Positions 50,282 through 64,000 are shown, counted from the first letter of the stretch. The stretch is DNA of 64,000 bases from Mycteria americana (GCF_035582795.1 NC_134374.1:24257798-24321797), one strand, 5' to 3'. The notes: generated from the letters alone by a model not told the origin. Numbers and translations are program-made.

Positions 50282-53200
50282 TCACAAAAGGGGAGGGGAG
50301 GGGAGGAGAGAAAGCAAACAAAATCAGTCAAACCATTTTTTCTGCTGCCAATTATGCAATTCAATGTGGAAACAAGGGGGTGCAAAACAGGTTGAAAACG
50401 GAAGCGGTAAGAAAATTCTTAGAATAAAAAAGTATCTTCTAAAGAGTCCTATCCGAGCCTTGACTTGGCTCCTATATAATTGAACAGGCTGAAGTCTAAA
50501 GACACTGTCCCTATACATGTGGGTGTTGTGAACCTTAAAGGTCTCCAAGCAAAAGCAAAGGTGCCCCCTTGCAGGGGCTGTGTTGGCCAGGCCTGACAAT
50601 TAATTTGGGAGAATGTTGTTTTTTCAGGTGCAGTGAAGTTTGCTGGAGGGACATCTAAGGTACAACCCGCTTCCTTCGTGCCCCTGGAAGCACAGGCTGA
50701 ACCCACCCTTCCCAGAGTCCCAGTTTTTGTCCTCCTCTTGTAGGCTATGCACCTCGTTGCAGGGACTTCCCGACAGAGATCTCATAAAGTCATCGTTAAC
50801 AGTAAGATCTCAAAGCAATTTTGGCTTGTGTTTGTTTGGACAAAAAACAAACCCCTCTTCTGTTCTGCTCCAGGTTGCAGCGGCGGCAGGTATGGTCTCT
50901 GGAGAGCTGCGACCCCGCACGCCCCGTCCTTGCTCGTCTCAAGGAGAAGTCTCGCGGGGCCTGACTGCACAGGCTGGATGAGATCCCACACCTGATGCAG
51001 CCCATCCTCTGCGTACTCACACAGCACCCAAGTGAAAAGCAGGATCTATGCGGCAAAGACTGTGCTGGCTTTTTACGGGAAAGGTGGTTTTTATTACTGT
51101 CATATATGAATTATTGACTTCCTGATACACAGATCTTCTGCTTATGCTCTGTTCTTCCTCTGCGTGACTTTACCACCATAAAGGAAATTATAACCATGCG
51201 CATCCTGGCAAACAGTAAAAAATGGGATTTAATGGGAAATTTGTTCTCTTCAAATTATTCCCTTCACTACAAAACCAGTCCAAGGCCTGGCTTTAACCTA
51301 ATTAGCTCAGTGCAACAAAAGCAGCGCTTCATACAGATGTTGCACTGCTTCTAATTCAGGTCAGCCACCAGCTCCCCCGAGCAGCCTCTCCATATACGGT
51401 GAAGGGAAAACAGGCAGCTGCCGGCGAGCAGCGCCGAGGTCAGGGCAGAGCCAGCCGAGAGCCAAATATGGTCCCTGCGCCCCTGGCTTGCACAGCCCCG
51501 CACCCACGGGGCACGGAGCTGGACCGGGAGCTGGAGGGAGGGTGCAAGGTTTTAGCGTAGGAGAAGTGCTGCCCTGGAAGGGTGCGGTTTGGGAGAGCAG
51601 AGCCTCTCCAAAGAGGAGACTGCCATGCCTTGGAAGTCTTTAAGCATCCATCGACGCGTTCTTCAGTGGCTCCTTTGGAGCCATCGCTGCTGGCTGCGTG
51701 ACAATCCGTGATAGGGAACCGGTCCAGGTTAAATTAGATCTTGGGTGGGGTGGTTTGCTGCATCTAGCTCAGTGTAGTGCAAAGGGACCAACCCTGCTCT
51801 CCCGACGGAGGAAAAACGTGCTCCCAGCTTCAGCAGGGAAGCCGCCTGCCCAGGGCTGCAAGAGCCAACGTAATTCCTCCCAACATGTCAGCAGAGGAGC
51901 CGCTGAACTCGATTAGCGAGTACCCTTGTACCCCTAAACAGAAGAATATTGCTGGGCATTAGCTAATTTTCATCATGGCTAAAAATAAATAAAAATAGAC
52001 AAGTTAATACCACCCCGAGGAAATAATTCATGTTACAGGCTGCATAGAAAAACATTTCTCAGCAGACTCGAATCTACTGGTAAGAGATTTCTTCGCTTGC
52101 CTTTAATAACAGGGGTCACAGCAGGAGGGAGCAGTCAGGGGAAGTTTTTCTCCACCGTGCCATACAGCTCAGATAAAAAAACAAAAGCGAGCACTTCCTT
52201 CATGAACTATTCTGTAGGACTAAAATAAGGGAAAGGTCTTTGTAATTGTAAACTCCTCTGTCAGCGGTCAGTATCTAAGGCAACATACTGACCTGGGAAT
52301 AAGTGGGAATTTTTTTCTCCAAGCTAGTTCTATTTTAATTAACCATTTCCCACCACTGGTAAATTACAGATTCAGCTAGTTTTCATTAGTCTCAGGTCCT
52401 TAACTTATCCAAAATCTGCTGCTTAGTGAGAACACTTTTTGAGATGTCCCAGAATTTTTAAGAAAAAAAAGAAAACCAAGTTTTTACCCAATCCACTATT
52501 AAACTATACACGCTGCCGTGTAAAACAAGAGCTCCAAGTTTGACAGTAATTAGCATTTTGATCTCCTGAGAAGTTTTGTAAATCATTTCTACTATTAGAT
52601 TGCCTCCTAGCCATACACACATCCTCACGTTCCTCACAGCATCTCGGCTCAGTCTCACAGTGCAACCCCTTCGCAGGCAGACTCCGCATATCCACTCCTT
52701 TCGTGCAGCACCCAGTCTGACAGGGCTGGACTCTCTCAGCCGTTAAGATGCTTCTTCAACAGGAAGAAAATGCCTCTGGCTACCCTATGTTGCCATTATT
52801 TCATATGATGAACTTAAATAGAGTTTTTCTCTTAGACATACGTATGCAAAACATCTCTCTGTACACTGCCACATTGCCTGTTTCGCCTTATTTTCGGTCA
52901 CTCTCCCAGCTTCATGGAGCAAGGACAGTCTCTGGGTTGTTTTTTCAGCTACAGGTAGCACAACTAGATCCCAAGTTCACAACTGCGGCTCCGAAAGGCT
53001 ATCACAACAGATAACCCTCTCTGCTTGTTTATGAAGAGCTAGCAAAGCTGGAAATGTATTTTTTCTGCTAGAAAAGGCACCATGTGGAAGGCAAGCACGG
53101 CAGTTTGGTCTCTGTGCCACTCTCGGTCCGTCTGTGGTCAAAGGAGGTAATTCTGTTAGGAACTTCAAGAAAAGCAAGGAGCTGGTGTTGATGCATGAGT

Positions 53201-53999
53201 AATATTCGTTTGAAACCCTAGTTTTCTGGCTGAAGAAAAAAAACAAGTTGGAAGATTAAGAGGTGATGTCTTCCTCCTAGCTCCTCAGACAAGTCTTCCA
53301 ACCACGGTGACAAGCACTTACACAAGAGCATTAAATGCTCCAGAGAAACATGGCACCAACTGCTGGGCAGAACAGACACCGGGCTGCCAGATCACATTAT
53401 TTTATGGGATTTTATTTAGAAAGCTTCTATTAATCTCAGGCAGTGGAATACCACTGGGAGGAAAGTGCCTAAAATAGAGCAAGAGACGCCTGCTGCTGCT
53501 TCAGGGTATTTCGTCTTACTCGAAAGGGCATACTTACTCATACATACCCTTACTCGAAAGGACAAGAGCCTGGAAGATGGTTCCTGCTGCCCATGTTTGG
53601 GAAGGAGCGAGAAGCTTTTCTTCAGGATGTGCCTGTCAACACGCAGCACTCGCTTCCCAAAAAAACCTCTCCCAGTTGCCTAACCGGGCATGGACACCGG
53701 CCAGTGCCTTTCCAGATACCACACCTCATCCTACGCAAACAACTGTCTTGTCTAAAGCTATTTTGGCCTGTTAGCTGCAGCTAACCACAGTTTGCAAACA
53801 TGAAAATCCTTGTTTATACTGAGTGCTCCTGGCACATTTTGCAGGGCAGAGAGCACTAGCGGAGAGCCGGGAACGTGCATACAGTCAACGCAGGAGCCGG
53901 GGAGCCAAGAGCAACACCGCTGTGGCAGGGTCCTGAGCACTGGAGAGGCAGAAGGACTCGTAGGTAGACACAAAAGCACAAGAACAACAGAGAAATCAC

Positions 54000-54175
54000 A
54001 GGTGGGGATGGGTAGACAAGGGGATGGGTAGACAACTGCACGGAAGGAAAGAGCCTGTGGGCAGGAGCGGATGGGAACGAGCAAAATGGATGGATGGAGA
54101 CAGGAGGGAAATCCCAGGGGCAGAGGTGGGATGGAGACAGAGGGACGGAAGGAGAAGGGTTGGGGTGGGGAGCAG
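54000..54175 (+). repeat. Purine-rich imperfect minisatellite
   Basis: Two adjacent copies of GGGGATGGGTAGACAA (about 54005-54033) followed by GGATGG/GGAGAC-type variants. The plus strand is strongly purine-biased. Confidence 0.55.
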
Positions 54176-57003
54176 CAGAAGTCAGTACTGCCGAGAGAAA
54201 GGCATCCTGCTGGAGCTCGCCGCTGCCCTGCTTGGGGAAACAAGAACGCCCTCGTGAAAGCCAGTTTTGCTCACAGATGGCTTTACCCCCCACCCCCAGA
54301 AACACATCCCTGGCTTCTTAGCCTGAACACACCGACTCACGCTTCGCGGGGCATTCTTGTGGAAAAACCAGCTAAAATTACTCAGGTGAGTGGAAACGTT
54401 ATACTTTTTGCTGACGTTCCTAAGATAATGTTGAAATGAAACATTTAACCAAATGAATCTATTTTCACTTGGTTTTGGCTTTCACTGTCTGTTCCAAAAA
54501 CAGAAATAGCTTTATGGCAAGTGCTTGGAGGTTAAGCAAAGTCTCACCACCAACCTATAATCTTCTGCATACAAAATCTGCACAAGCAACATTAGAAGCA
54601 CATGCTTCCAGCAGGCTTTTTTTTTTTAAAAATACTCTCATGTATCAAGATTCTCTTCCTTTCCAGTTACAAGCCAATCATGAAACATTAGGCTTTCAAC
54701 AGAGCATGTGCATAAAGTAACGTTATGAAAATGAGTAGTTTAGGATTATTGTCCCTCACTTGAATACACATCAGAAGTTAAATTTACTGTTCTAAGATCT
54801 AACTCGCATCAGTGGATGACATCAGTAACACAAGAGAAATCACGTCAAAGCTGCCAAGAGACGGAGGACATTTTCCAGCGAATCACAGTCCATCAAAAAC
54901 GGAGCTTTAACCCTAAAGTGGGCAGAAAACTTTCCAGAAAATGCTGCAATGGTTTAGACTTCATATTTTTTTTCTCTTCCAAATCTTTACTCATTGGGAG
55001 GAAGGGGAAAAAAAAAAAAAAAAAAGAACTCAACTAAAAGATAATGAACAGAAAGGAGGCAGGGGCGATGCTGCAGGACGTTGGTCCAGCAAGCAGGCAA
55101 TACTCCATCCCCAGCTCCGGCCAGGATTGTAAACCAGCTGTCCAACAGCCAGCCTCTCTTAGCACTACCCCACTGCAAGGAAACAGTTGTTTTAAATGCT
55201 TTATTGAAATGAACTTCAAAGAAGTTTCTATCTTATTTGGTATACACAGGCATACACATACAAAAGAATAGTCTAGTTTGCTGGCCAAGAGGGGGTTTTG
55301 GGGTTTTTTTTTAAGTCTTAGGGTTTTTTTTCAGTTTATAAATAAATTCCTTGTTGGACAATAGACATGTTTTGGAAATCTATTTATGGACCACTGGAAC
55401 CCGAAGTAAGTTTACAGTTTGAGTGCTGCTGTTTTGATCACACAACAAACCTCCCCGTGCCGATAACACGGCTGCAGCTCTGCTGTTCTGGCACTCGGCA
55501 CAGGGCGTTCTCTGCCATTTCTGTGGGTCCTGTGTCCTGACCTCCATGCAGGGAAAAAAACCACAGATATTCCCCCCCCCGCCAAAGATGTGATTAAATG
55601 GCTCATACATTGTTGTGAGGATTTAAAAGAACTTTAAAGAGATTTCCTATAAAGTTCCTGGCCATGGTTATATCATCGCTTATAGCATCCAGCTCCTGCT
55701 GAACACGTGGCCTGAGCTGCCTCTCCCAGCCTCACAGCTGAGAGCCAGCACCAGGACAACAGAGAAGGAACACTTTCCAGCAGATCTAGACCTTGCACAC
55801 TTCTCAATTTAAAGACAAAACCAGCTTTAAAAGATTTTTTACCATTTGCAATTCCAGCCTTCTGGGTTCTAGATAAGGAAAAGCAACTACATCTTTACAG
55901 TGGTTGTATTTTAAGCCACTGATGATTTTAAACAAGCTGTTTCATTGTTAGGGGGGCAATTCTTTAAATCACAGAGGATATCTGCTTTGTGCAGAATAGT
56001 GAAAAAGTTCCAATCCCCAGATGATGCTACCGTTTGTAGCCAGACTTCTAACCATCACTTCTTCAAACAGTTCGGTACCTTTTGAAGATTGATAAGCTCA
56101 AATTTAAAGAGCAAACAGGAAAAGCACAGCATAAGAAATCTTCAGCAAACTCCGGTGCCAGCCAGCAGCGCTGTCCTTTTGCTCTCTGCGGCTGAGGTGA
56201 AAATACCCAGAAAGTGGTTTTCTTTGGAGGGAACGGAGCAGCACGAGGAATGCTGTGCTGCTGCCAAGACAAATTAACTTGCTGCGGGGCATCCCGCAGG
56301 CTGAGCTGTGCACTGTACCCCAGCCCATTCCCCCCCCCAGCCCCTGCAAGAAAGCAAACTGGCCAGCTAAAATCACCAGCCGGGCATCAGTCCTGCCTCT
56401 GGGCGCTGTGCAGGGGCACTGCTATGCAGCCAAGTAAGTCAACTAGCGAGGTAAAGGGAAATAAAGCTAAATAAGTCCATTAGCAGCAGTGTTTATTCTC
56501 TATGGTCTAGTGTCAGTGACTCTAGGACTTGATCACCTCTGCTGCTGTGGCTGGCTAACACTATGGCTATTCACAACCACTTTTTGGAATTAAAAAAAAA
56601 GTTGGGTGGTTTTGGGTTGGTTTTTTTTTTTTACATTTCTCATCTAATTTCTAAAATTATAATGCCTTCCTCATGTGAGTTGCTAATGCAGAAACTAATA
56701 CTTGCAAATTAGCTGCAAAACACTTATAATTTTAACTCCTACAAATTATGTTGTTCTGGGATGCAAACAGCACGGCAGCTCAGCTATGCATTTAAATGTC
56801 ACTGATTCCTGACGGCCCCCCTAAAATTGTTCTCCACCCCCAGGACACTACAGGAGGACTCCCTTCTGAGACAAAACACCTCTGAGCCAGCTTGGTCCTG
56901 GTTGCCATCAGAGTTTTCTCTGTTTTTACTGTACTATTCAAGGAGCCAGGTTTTTTGTATAAAGTGCTTTTGTTGTTTTTATTTGTATGAACACGTCAGA
57001 TTA

Positions 57004-57026
57004 CACACACACACACCACACACCCC
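57004..57026 (+). repeat. CA microsatellite
   Basis: ACACACACACACACC followed by ACACACCCCC; short and interrupted. Confidence 0.7.
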
Positions 57027-60000
57027 CAATTAGCTTAAAATTCAGAGATGCCAGTTCCAGTGGTGCTGGTGGCCACCATCCGCTGTAAATGGTGGTCAAA
57101 GGGTGGGAAACTTGCAGGCACCTACAGCGATGACCTGCCTGATCACAGCTTTGCAGGCTGTCTCTGAGGTGTCGTCTCCCAGCGATTCATGTCTCACTCA
57201 TACTTCCCTCTGCCTGGTAGAACATCTACCTATATTTAGGTCTAGGCAATTATCATTACAGAACTCAAACCACTTCTTTGTTCCGGCTATTTTAAGCTGA
57301 GCATTACATGTAGGAATGTCATAATTCTCTCTCCCAATGCTTGGTTTCTGGTCTGTAAAGGAATGAGATTGAGGACAAATACGGCAAGACCACCATGAGC
57401 TTATGTGACCTAAATCAAAGACAGGAGGCTAGAAAAGCTCACGCTGTACTTGTGCTGCTATTTTTTTTTTTTGCAGCAATTAGGCAGCGTCCAGATGGGC
57501 TCCATATGTACTTACTCTCTCCCTCCAGGGCCCTTGGGGAAAGCCCATGGCATATCAACACGTATCCTGCATAGCAGCTACAGCAGCCCTCTCTTTATGT
57601 GGTTTGCCCCCAACAGCTTAAAAGTTGTTTATTTGGACATGATTCTCACCACCGGGCGCCCACCAACCCTGGCCTGCGTTAGCACCATGTGCCAGCCCAC
57701 AACCCAGGGCAGGAGGGAATGGGCTCCAGCTCGCAGCGAGAGCAGCAACCGGATTCCCATTTTTCATGTATGGTTCTGGAAGACACGTTTTAAAAGCAGG
57801 AAGAAGTCCTGGGGTGAAAGGACACAAAAGGACCACCACTCAAGAGCAAGGCTGGGGGAAAAATCCAGGCTACTGAAAGGTTTTTGCAACCTAACCTGGA
57901 GGTTGCATCACGTCTGGAACACATGGTCTGCCTGCAGTGGGGCATTTCCCAGGCATAAGGTACCACACCACAGATCAGATTTTGCAGCACAAGCCAAGAA
58001 TATAGCTAGAACAAAGGACAAAGTCTGTACTTCCCAAAACAAGACCAGAAACGGTAGAAAGTTACATAAATGGAAAAGCTGATTCATAAGAGCAAAAATA
58101 AAAGCTTCTCTTATGGATTATAATGTCATTCTAAGTGCACTCATTCAATAACCCAAGGCCTAAAAATTTGTTAAATCCCACACCGACAAAACCCAAGTCA
58201 AAAGATCCTAGTGCATTCAACAAGTTTTTTCCTACCAGAAGAACCAAACACGAAAGCTAAGGTCACCTCCATGCACTAAAGTCCTGGGGATCAGGATCCT
58301 CAGCAGAGCCCAAGGCCCTTATGGACCCAACTCCCACTCACTTTTATTTAGTCTTTGACACAGACTGCAAAGAGAATAAAATCCCCAGTGGGAGTTTGGC
58401 TTTTAGTCCCCTTAGCCTGCTTTGGAAAGTTCAGCCAGTAACACAGGCCTGGCTCCTCTGTTTGGTACAGCCCAGCAAAGCAGCCTGCTGAGCAGGCTCC
58501 TAATTGCTATGTCGCTGGCTTGCTATTGAAGTTCAAGGAACTAGTTAAGAAAAAATAAGAAACCTTTTCTCTATCGCTCCAAAGGAAAGAATAAAGTAAT
58601 ATAATCATCATTTGGAAGATACTAATTTAGAAAACTAATCTCAACCTAATTCTGTTCGGAAGCACAGGAGAACACTAAATACAGTATCTGGCGCATTCAC
58701 TTGTGCTGTGAAACACCATCGAGAGCTGAAGTAACCCACGCAGGCTCACTGTTCTGAAACGCTGCTGAGCTGCCCGCTCCCTCCTCGTCTTGGTTAGTGC
58801 TCAGCACCCAGCTGGATGGTGCCTTTGCACTATGTATGTGTGTGCATGCGCTGTGCACGCACCTATATGCCTGAACGGTGGGACAGCACACACTGCGTAC
58901 GCTCAAGGCAAGGACTTTTGTGCCATGTAAAGTATGATGCACATTTAGGAAAGGTAATGGTGTAAATACCACTAATGCCTGGGTTTTATCACCTTTGGAT
59001 GCATACAGGACAGCGTTACTTCCCAAGAGGGCTTCCCTACCCAGGGGAGATCCAGGTGAGCACGCAGTGTCACACCACTTCAGGCGGAGGTGTAAATACA
59101 GTGCTGTGAACAGCATGCAACACAAGCTGAACGGTCGTGGAAAGCAACTGCTCAGAAACAGGATTCCAAAGGCTCTTTACAGTTACACTGCATGGTGATC
59201 TGGGGTATTTGTCACTTGGTACCTATAAAAGTAGACATCTGCTAGCAAAACTCGAGGCTGGAGTATATTAAGCAACCCCTTAATCATGCTGTGGGCATAA
59301 TCGCTCAAGCAGTTGACAGAAGCAAATCTATAAGAAGTTCACCTTTGTTAGTGTTGCATGATATCAACAGTCAAAAATATTCAGACTCAAATGGCATCGA
59401 TTCTTTCATTTTAATGTACACAGGATTCAAGTTTAATGTTGCAGCAGGATTTTTGACTGTGGCTAGTTTTGTGTCAGACGTACAATACAGCCAGTTCTAC
59501 CGAAGCTCTATTACAGTCAAATTCTAATAAGAAAGTTACTAAAAAGCCATAAATAGGTCAGAACTAACTTGCTGCATCACATCGAATGTCTGTTTAGCTA
59601 CTTTCCTCCAGCAGTGGCCAAAAGCAGATTCCTTTACCCATTAGTCAAGTATGAGGACAAGTAACATTTCCTTATTTATATCTTCTCTGCTTCTGGCAAA
59701 CAGCAGTAGCAGCACTGCCTAATGAAGGCTTGATTACTTTTTAATGCGTTTTAAGTTTACTTTCTATGAAGGCACCTTAAGGATCAACATATTATCACAG
59801 CTTAAGTCAAATTCAGCTCTTAACAAATAATATGCAAGCACTGGAAGAGTCAGGGTAAATCCATTCATCCTTTTATACCCGCTTGTCAAGGAGTATTGTG
59901 GTGCTACCAGGTTTCTAACACAGAACACCTTATCATTGGCAACACCTGAAGACAATGGGGAAAAGTACCATTTAATAAACTTCAAATTTTGTTCCAGTAC

Positions 60001-61352
60001 ATGAAAATGGTTCTCTGTCAGCTGAAAACCCACCGCTTTTCCTCCCGAAGCCACCAAATTCAGAAGCAAATCTTTCTCTCTTTTGGCTGCAAGGAAAAGG
60101 AGGGTGACATTGTGCATTCTCCTTTAACTCTTCTCCTTACTGGCCATTCCCCAGTATTTTTTTTTCAGTTGCTCATTTAGCATTTCCTGGCCTGCCAAGG
60201 CTCATGTACCACATTGGCAGCATCCTACTTGTTTTGCCCGAGTTCAGCTCAGCCCCAAGCCAGATGCACAAAACTCACAGGAGTGTTCTGGATGGGCACG
60301 CAGATCAGATGCAAGATGACTTCAGTCAGGATATCTGTTCCCTCACCCAAAAAAAAAGTTAAACATCCCTCTACTGTCTGCTTTAGATGCCTTTATTAAT
60401 TCTGTAAAGTGCTTAAAAAGAGTCACTACTGCCAAATCAGAGTTATGCAGAAGTCAGGATGCCAACACTCTTCTCCATAGCAGCCACTGCCTGTTAAAAG
60501 GCTGGAAGCATAGAAGTAATACAAAACATTATTTCAAGGTTTTATCACAAATATGGATTAACTCATTGTGCTACAATAAACATGCATTTCTCTCGTGTTT
60601 CGCTTTTCTTAAGGAAAGGTTTTCCCTAGTTACCCGTGGATCCTCAGCTGGAAACACATTCAGAGTTCATCCTGGAGGAAGGAGCTACACGGTTAAAACT
60701 GAGAACTCCAATACAAAGGAGTTAATTTACTGTTGCGATCTGGTTCAAATAACCAGATACTCACTCCATGTGCACTCATCTTTGCTCTTTGCTTATAAGC
60801 ACTGGGCCCAACATGCTGACTTACACTGACAATCAGGTTATTAATTGTTGTGGGAAAAAGAACCACCATACATTACATGACTCAAAAGCAATCTGTTTCT
60901 AAATCCAAGGGGAAAAAATAAGGATCTCTGCAGTCCACACCACGGTCCTTGGTAACCTGGATTTACCAAAACCTGCGTGACACTACTTTTCATGTAGTAA
61001 GCAGGTAAGCAGTAAGCAGGTAAGTGGCATTCCTACAGAAAGCTTTACATCTGGCCAACGACTGATACTAGTGACTAAAGTGCAACAACTAAAAAAACCT
61101 TGGCTGCGCCATATGTCTGAACAACTCCCACCCCCCACCACGCGATTCAGACGAAGATGTATATACAATATGAACACTTACCATATATTATCTGGATTTT
61201 TAAACTGTGATGCTTTTGGCATGCCAATACCCCTGAGCACGTTACTGCACCGGCTGATGTACAGTGCCTGTGGGGACCATCAGTCACCTCTCCAAACACA
61301 GATCCCTCCGTAGATCAAGAGATTAGTTTTTCATTTGTTTGGGGTTTTCCCT

Positions 61353-61373
61353 TCTTTTTTTTTTTTTTTTTTA
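61353..61373 (+). repeat. Poly-T run
   Basis: About 18 consecutive T just upstream of the solo LTR in SH3BGRL intron 1. Confidence 0.6.
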
Positions 61374-61424
61374 AGTTATGTGAAAAGTGACAGCAATGCG
61401 CAATGGGATTATTTGTCTGGATTT

Positions 61425-61429
61425 CAAAA
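61425..61429. repeat. Target-site duplication of solo LTR copy 2 (left)
   Basis: CAAAA, identical to 61964-61968. Confidence 0.88.
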
Positions 61430-61963
61430 TGTCATGGTTTAACCCCAGTCGCAACTAAGCACCACACAGCTGCTTACTCACCCTCCCCACACCCCCCGTG
61501 GGATGGGGGAGAGAATAAAAAAAAAAGTAAAACCCATGGGTTGAGATAAAGACAGTTTAATAGCACAGCAGAGGAAGAGAAAATAATAATAAAAGAATGC
61601 ACAAAACAAGTGATGCACAATGCAATTGCTCACCACCCACTGACCGATGCCCATCCCATCCCCGAGCAGCGATCGCTGCCCCCCGGCCAACTCCCCCAGT
61701 TTCTATACTGAGCATGATGCCATATGGTATGGAATAGCCCCTGGGCCAGTTGGGGTCAGCTGTCCGGGCTGTGCCCCCTCCCAGCTTCTTGTGCCCCTGG
61801 CAGAGCAGGGGAAGCTGAAAAGTCCTTGACTAGTATACGCACTACTTAGCAACAACTAAAACATCCCTGCGTTATCAGCATTATTCTCATACTAAAACCA
61901 AAACACAGCACTATACCAGCTACTAGGAAGAAAATTAACTCTATTCCAGCTGAAACCAGGACA
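61430..61963 (-). mobile_element. Solo LTR of an endogenous retrovirus (ERVL-like), copy 2
   Basis: A 534-bp element in reverse orientation: on the plus strand it begins TGTCATGGTTTAACCCC and ends CAGCTGAAACCAGGACA. It is bounded by intact TG...CA ends and by a perfect 5-bp duplication CAAAA (61425-61429 and 61964-61968). It is the same family as the LTR at 11.4 kb: shared blocks include the GGTTTCAGCTG start, TTAGTTGTTGCTAAG-like, TCAAGGACTTTTCAGCTTCC, the ATATGG...GCTCAG region and the ATTAAACTGTC end. An ATTAAA signal (minus strand, 61556-61561) lies in the same sense as SH3BGRL. No internal viral genes are present. Confidence 0.92.
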
Positions 61964-61968
61964 CAAAA
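61964..61968. repeat. Target-site duplication of solo LTR copy 2 (right)
   Basis: CAAAA, identical to 61425-61429. Confidence 0.88.
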
Positions 61969-64000
61969 CAAACAATCCCCGCCAAAACTTCCATTTTCAG
62001 GGATTTTAAAGCAAGATTTTAATATTTAAAACTACTTTCCATCATCAGCCAAAAAATAGAGACGTTTGCTTATGGGATGGCAGCAAGCCTTTTTACACTC
62101 TGTATTTCCATGCACATGAAACAGAGGATCCCCAGCAGTTGGGCAAGGGAGGAGTTAAAACCCAAGAAGTCACAAGAAGGGGCTGGCAGCACCAGAGCTG
62201 TTACTAGAAGAGGCACCAAACCTCACTAGGTGCCTGCTTTTTGTAGACAACCTAACAGCCCGAACACAGAAGAACAGTGAATGCAAATGAAGCTTCCCAC
62301 TGCTGAACACTGGGCAAAGTGTTTCAGCTCCGGAGAGGTGTCAGACTTACACTTGTTCTCTCTCAAAAGGAAGGATCTGTGCTTGATTTAAAACAGGGGG
62401 GATGCCTGACTACTGCTTAACTCTCTGCTCACGCTGGGCTTCAGGCCCCTGTGGGCCCGGGGAGGAGGGACAGCAGCACGATTCTCCCCTCCCTTCACAT
62501 GGTTTCTGCAAACAGCCCCACCAGGAACTCTGTTTGATTAAGGATGAACTTTGCACTTGAAGCAGCTCTGGGCACTGGCTGGCAGCAGCTTGAAACTCAT
62601 ACGCCCAGACCCCTCCAGCATCGAAAACCTGCCTGTCCTCACGCGGGGGCTCTGCCCAGGCTGCTCCCAAACCTCACCTCCTCCAGCGCTGGGTCCAGGT
62701 CTGGTTATCCAGGAGACACTGTTAGGGAAGCACCACTCATCACTGGGACCGTATACATTCAACCTACATAAATCAGGGTTACGGAAAGAGACCGTCTCCT
62801 TGAACTCAAAAGGCTTGTCTCTGAGCATATATTCGTCCCTTCTTGCACCAGCGTATGCCTTGGCGCAGCTACGTGGAGGTCTAGATGGAGAAACTCTTCC
62901 AGTCGCGCAGCAGTATTGTTTCGTGGGGCCTCAACCCAGCTCATGCGCTGACATGTGGATACTTGTGCCATCACGAGGAAAGGCACAGGGCAGGGAAGGG
63001 AATGAGCCACGGGATGCAGGACTGCGTCTCCCAGCAGCAATACCGACTGAGAGCAGTATCAAACCGTGGCCTCGGGCCATTCCGGTCTCAGGCCTTTGCT
63101 TCATTCAGCAACAGGAAGGATTTGCAAGTGCAAATATTCACATATCAGGATTTCTTCTAGCTTCTTTTGTGACTAGACTACTGAAGTTAGCCAAAATAAA
63201 TATATGTTGCAAAATCAAGCTTCCAGACCTAAGCCTCCCTTTATCTTGCTTTAGATGAGAATGTAAAGAAACGCTGATGTATTACAAAGCCATAGCTTTA
63301 ACCACGTGCACTGACACCGTCCACGAACCATCACAGCACCCAGAATTGTCATAATCAAAAGGAAAACACCACCATTACAATACAAAATAAATTGACCCTT
63401 GGCAATTTTCTAAGTCAATTTTGTGGCATTTGACTTTCATAAGCCTGAAAACTGCTCGTCTGGTCCAAAACCAACAGAGAGATAGCTTCCTATTGCGGGA
63501 ATACAGGCTCCATTATCTCGGTTATCCGTTAACAAAGCATAAGCAGCAGCAGAATATGAACTCCTCATTTATTACGCACAGTTGTTTTCCACAGCAGACT
63601 TGAAGCTTGGCAGGCTGTATTTCCCTGGACGCCTAAGGTGCGCCTAGTCACAGCATCCAAACTCTGCACAGGGTTAAATAAAAACAAACAGATCCACTCC
63701 TCCCAAAAACCAGTATAAAACTAAGATAACTCCTGAACATCACAAATATGAGAGCGGCAGGAAAAGCAGACCAAGGAACCAAACACACATTGCATTATCC
63801 TGCAGCGATCACCAGGCTTCCAAGACCACCTGGGAGAAGGAAGTGCAAACCCCAGCGCCTGCTTAACCAAAACTGCCCAAGGGTCTGGAATGAACTCGTG
63901 CTGTACTGGCCAGGGCATCTCCAGCAACTCCTCTTATCTGAGCAAGGTTAGCAGGAAAGCAGAAATCTATCAGCAAACCTGTTGTCACAGCTTCTGAATT

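Noticed and set aside
57450-58082. 210-codon plus-strand open frame
   Set aside because: Begins just before a poly-T run and shows no motif or repeated pattern of a known family; probably chance.
59764-60117. 117-codon minus-strand open frame with protein-like composition
   Set aside because: No family recognised and no flanking splice logic that would fit SH3BGRL, whose exon phases are already complete.
62551-63258. 235-codon plus-strand open frame inside SH3BGRL intron 1
   Set aside because: No recognisable domain, low-complexity composition typical of GC-rich DNA, no splice or promoter context; treated as chance.

Overview
This 64 kb window is vertebrate genomic DNA, almost certainly from a bird. 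It carries a CR1 LINE (about 27.1-28.5 kb) and a second CR1 3' tail (about 5.1-5.25 kb), plus two solo long terminal repeats of a family with TGTCCTGGTTTCAGCTG-type ends that is common in bird genomes. Genes are small exons in long AT-rich introns, with CpG islands at promoters and no operon-like packing. The SH3BGRL neighbourhood points to the bird chromosome (chicken 4p / passerine 4A) that matches human Xq; that placement is inference.

Layout: (1) 1-14.7 kb holds the first five coding exons, on the minus strand, of a plasma-membrane Na+/H+ exchanger of the NHE1/2/4 (SLC9A) subgroup. They join in frame into 469 residues, covering the transporter core up to the FTVFVQ segment; the rest lies beyond the left edge. 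A CpG-rich first exon sits at 14.2-14.7 kb, and one solo LTR sits in intron 2. (2) 14.7-30.6 kb is intergenic, with the truncated, frameshifted CR1 as its only clear element. (3) 30.68-31.60 kb holds a single-exon minus-strand gene for a 307-residue TASL (CXorf21)-like adaptor. It keeps the TASL N-terminal peptide and a C-terminal pLxIS motif (NLQIS). (4) 35.7-36.8 kb is a CpG island with a full-consensus RFX X-box and a CCAAT box. On its plus strand it fires into what looks like a tiny two-exon transcript with a 38-codon ORF and a polyadenylation signal; it may also be the start of the TASL-like gene on the other strand. (5) 42.5 kb to the right edge holds SH3BGRL on the minus strand: coding exons 2-4 are present (99 of 114 residues), exon 1 lies beyond 64 kb, and intron 1 carries the second solo LTR.

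The genes are not one pathway. The exchanger controls pH and volume at the plasma membrane. The TASL-like protein would link the endolysosomal SLC15A4 transporter to IRF5 in nucleic-acid-sensing TLR signalling. SH3BGRL is a small thioredoxin-fold adaptor. The most interesting points are the TASL-like gene next to SH3BGRL, the exchanger paralogue in this synteny block, and the undescribed X-box-driven small transcript.
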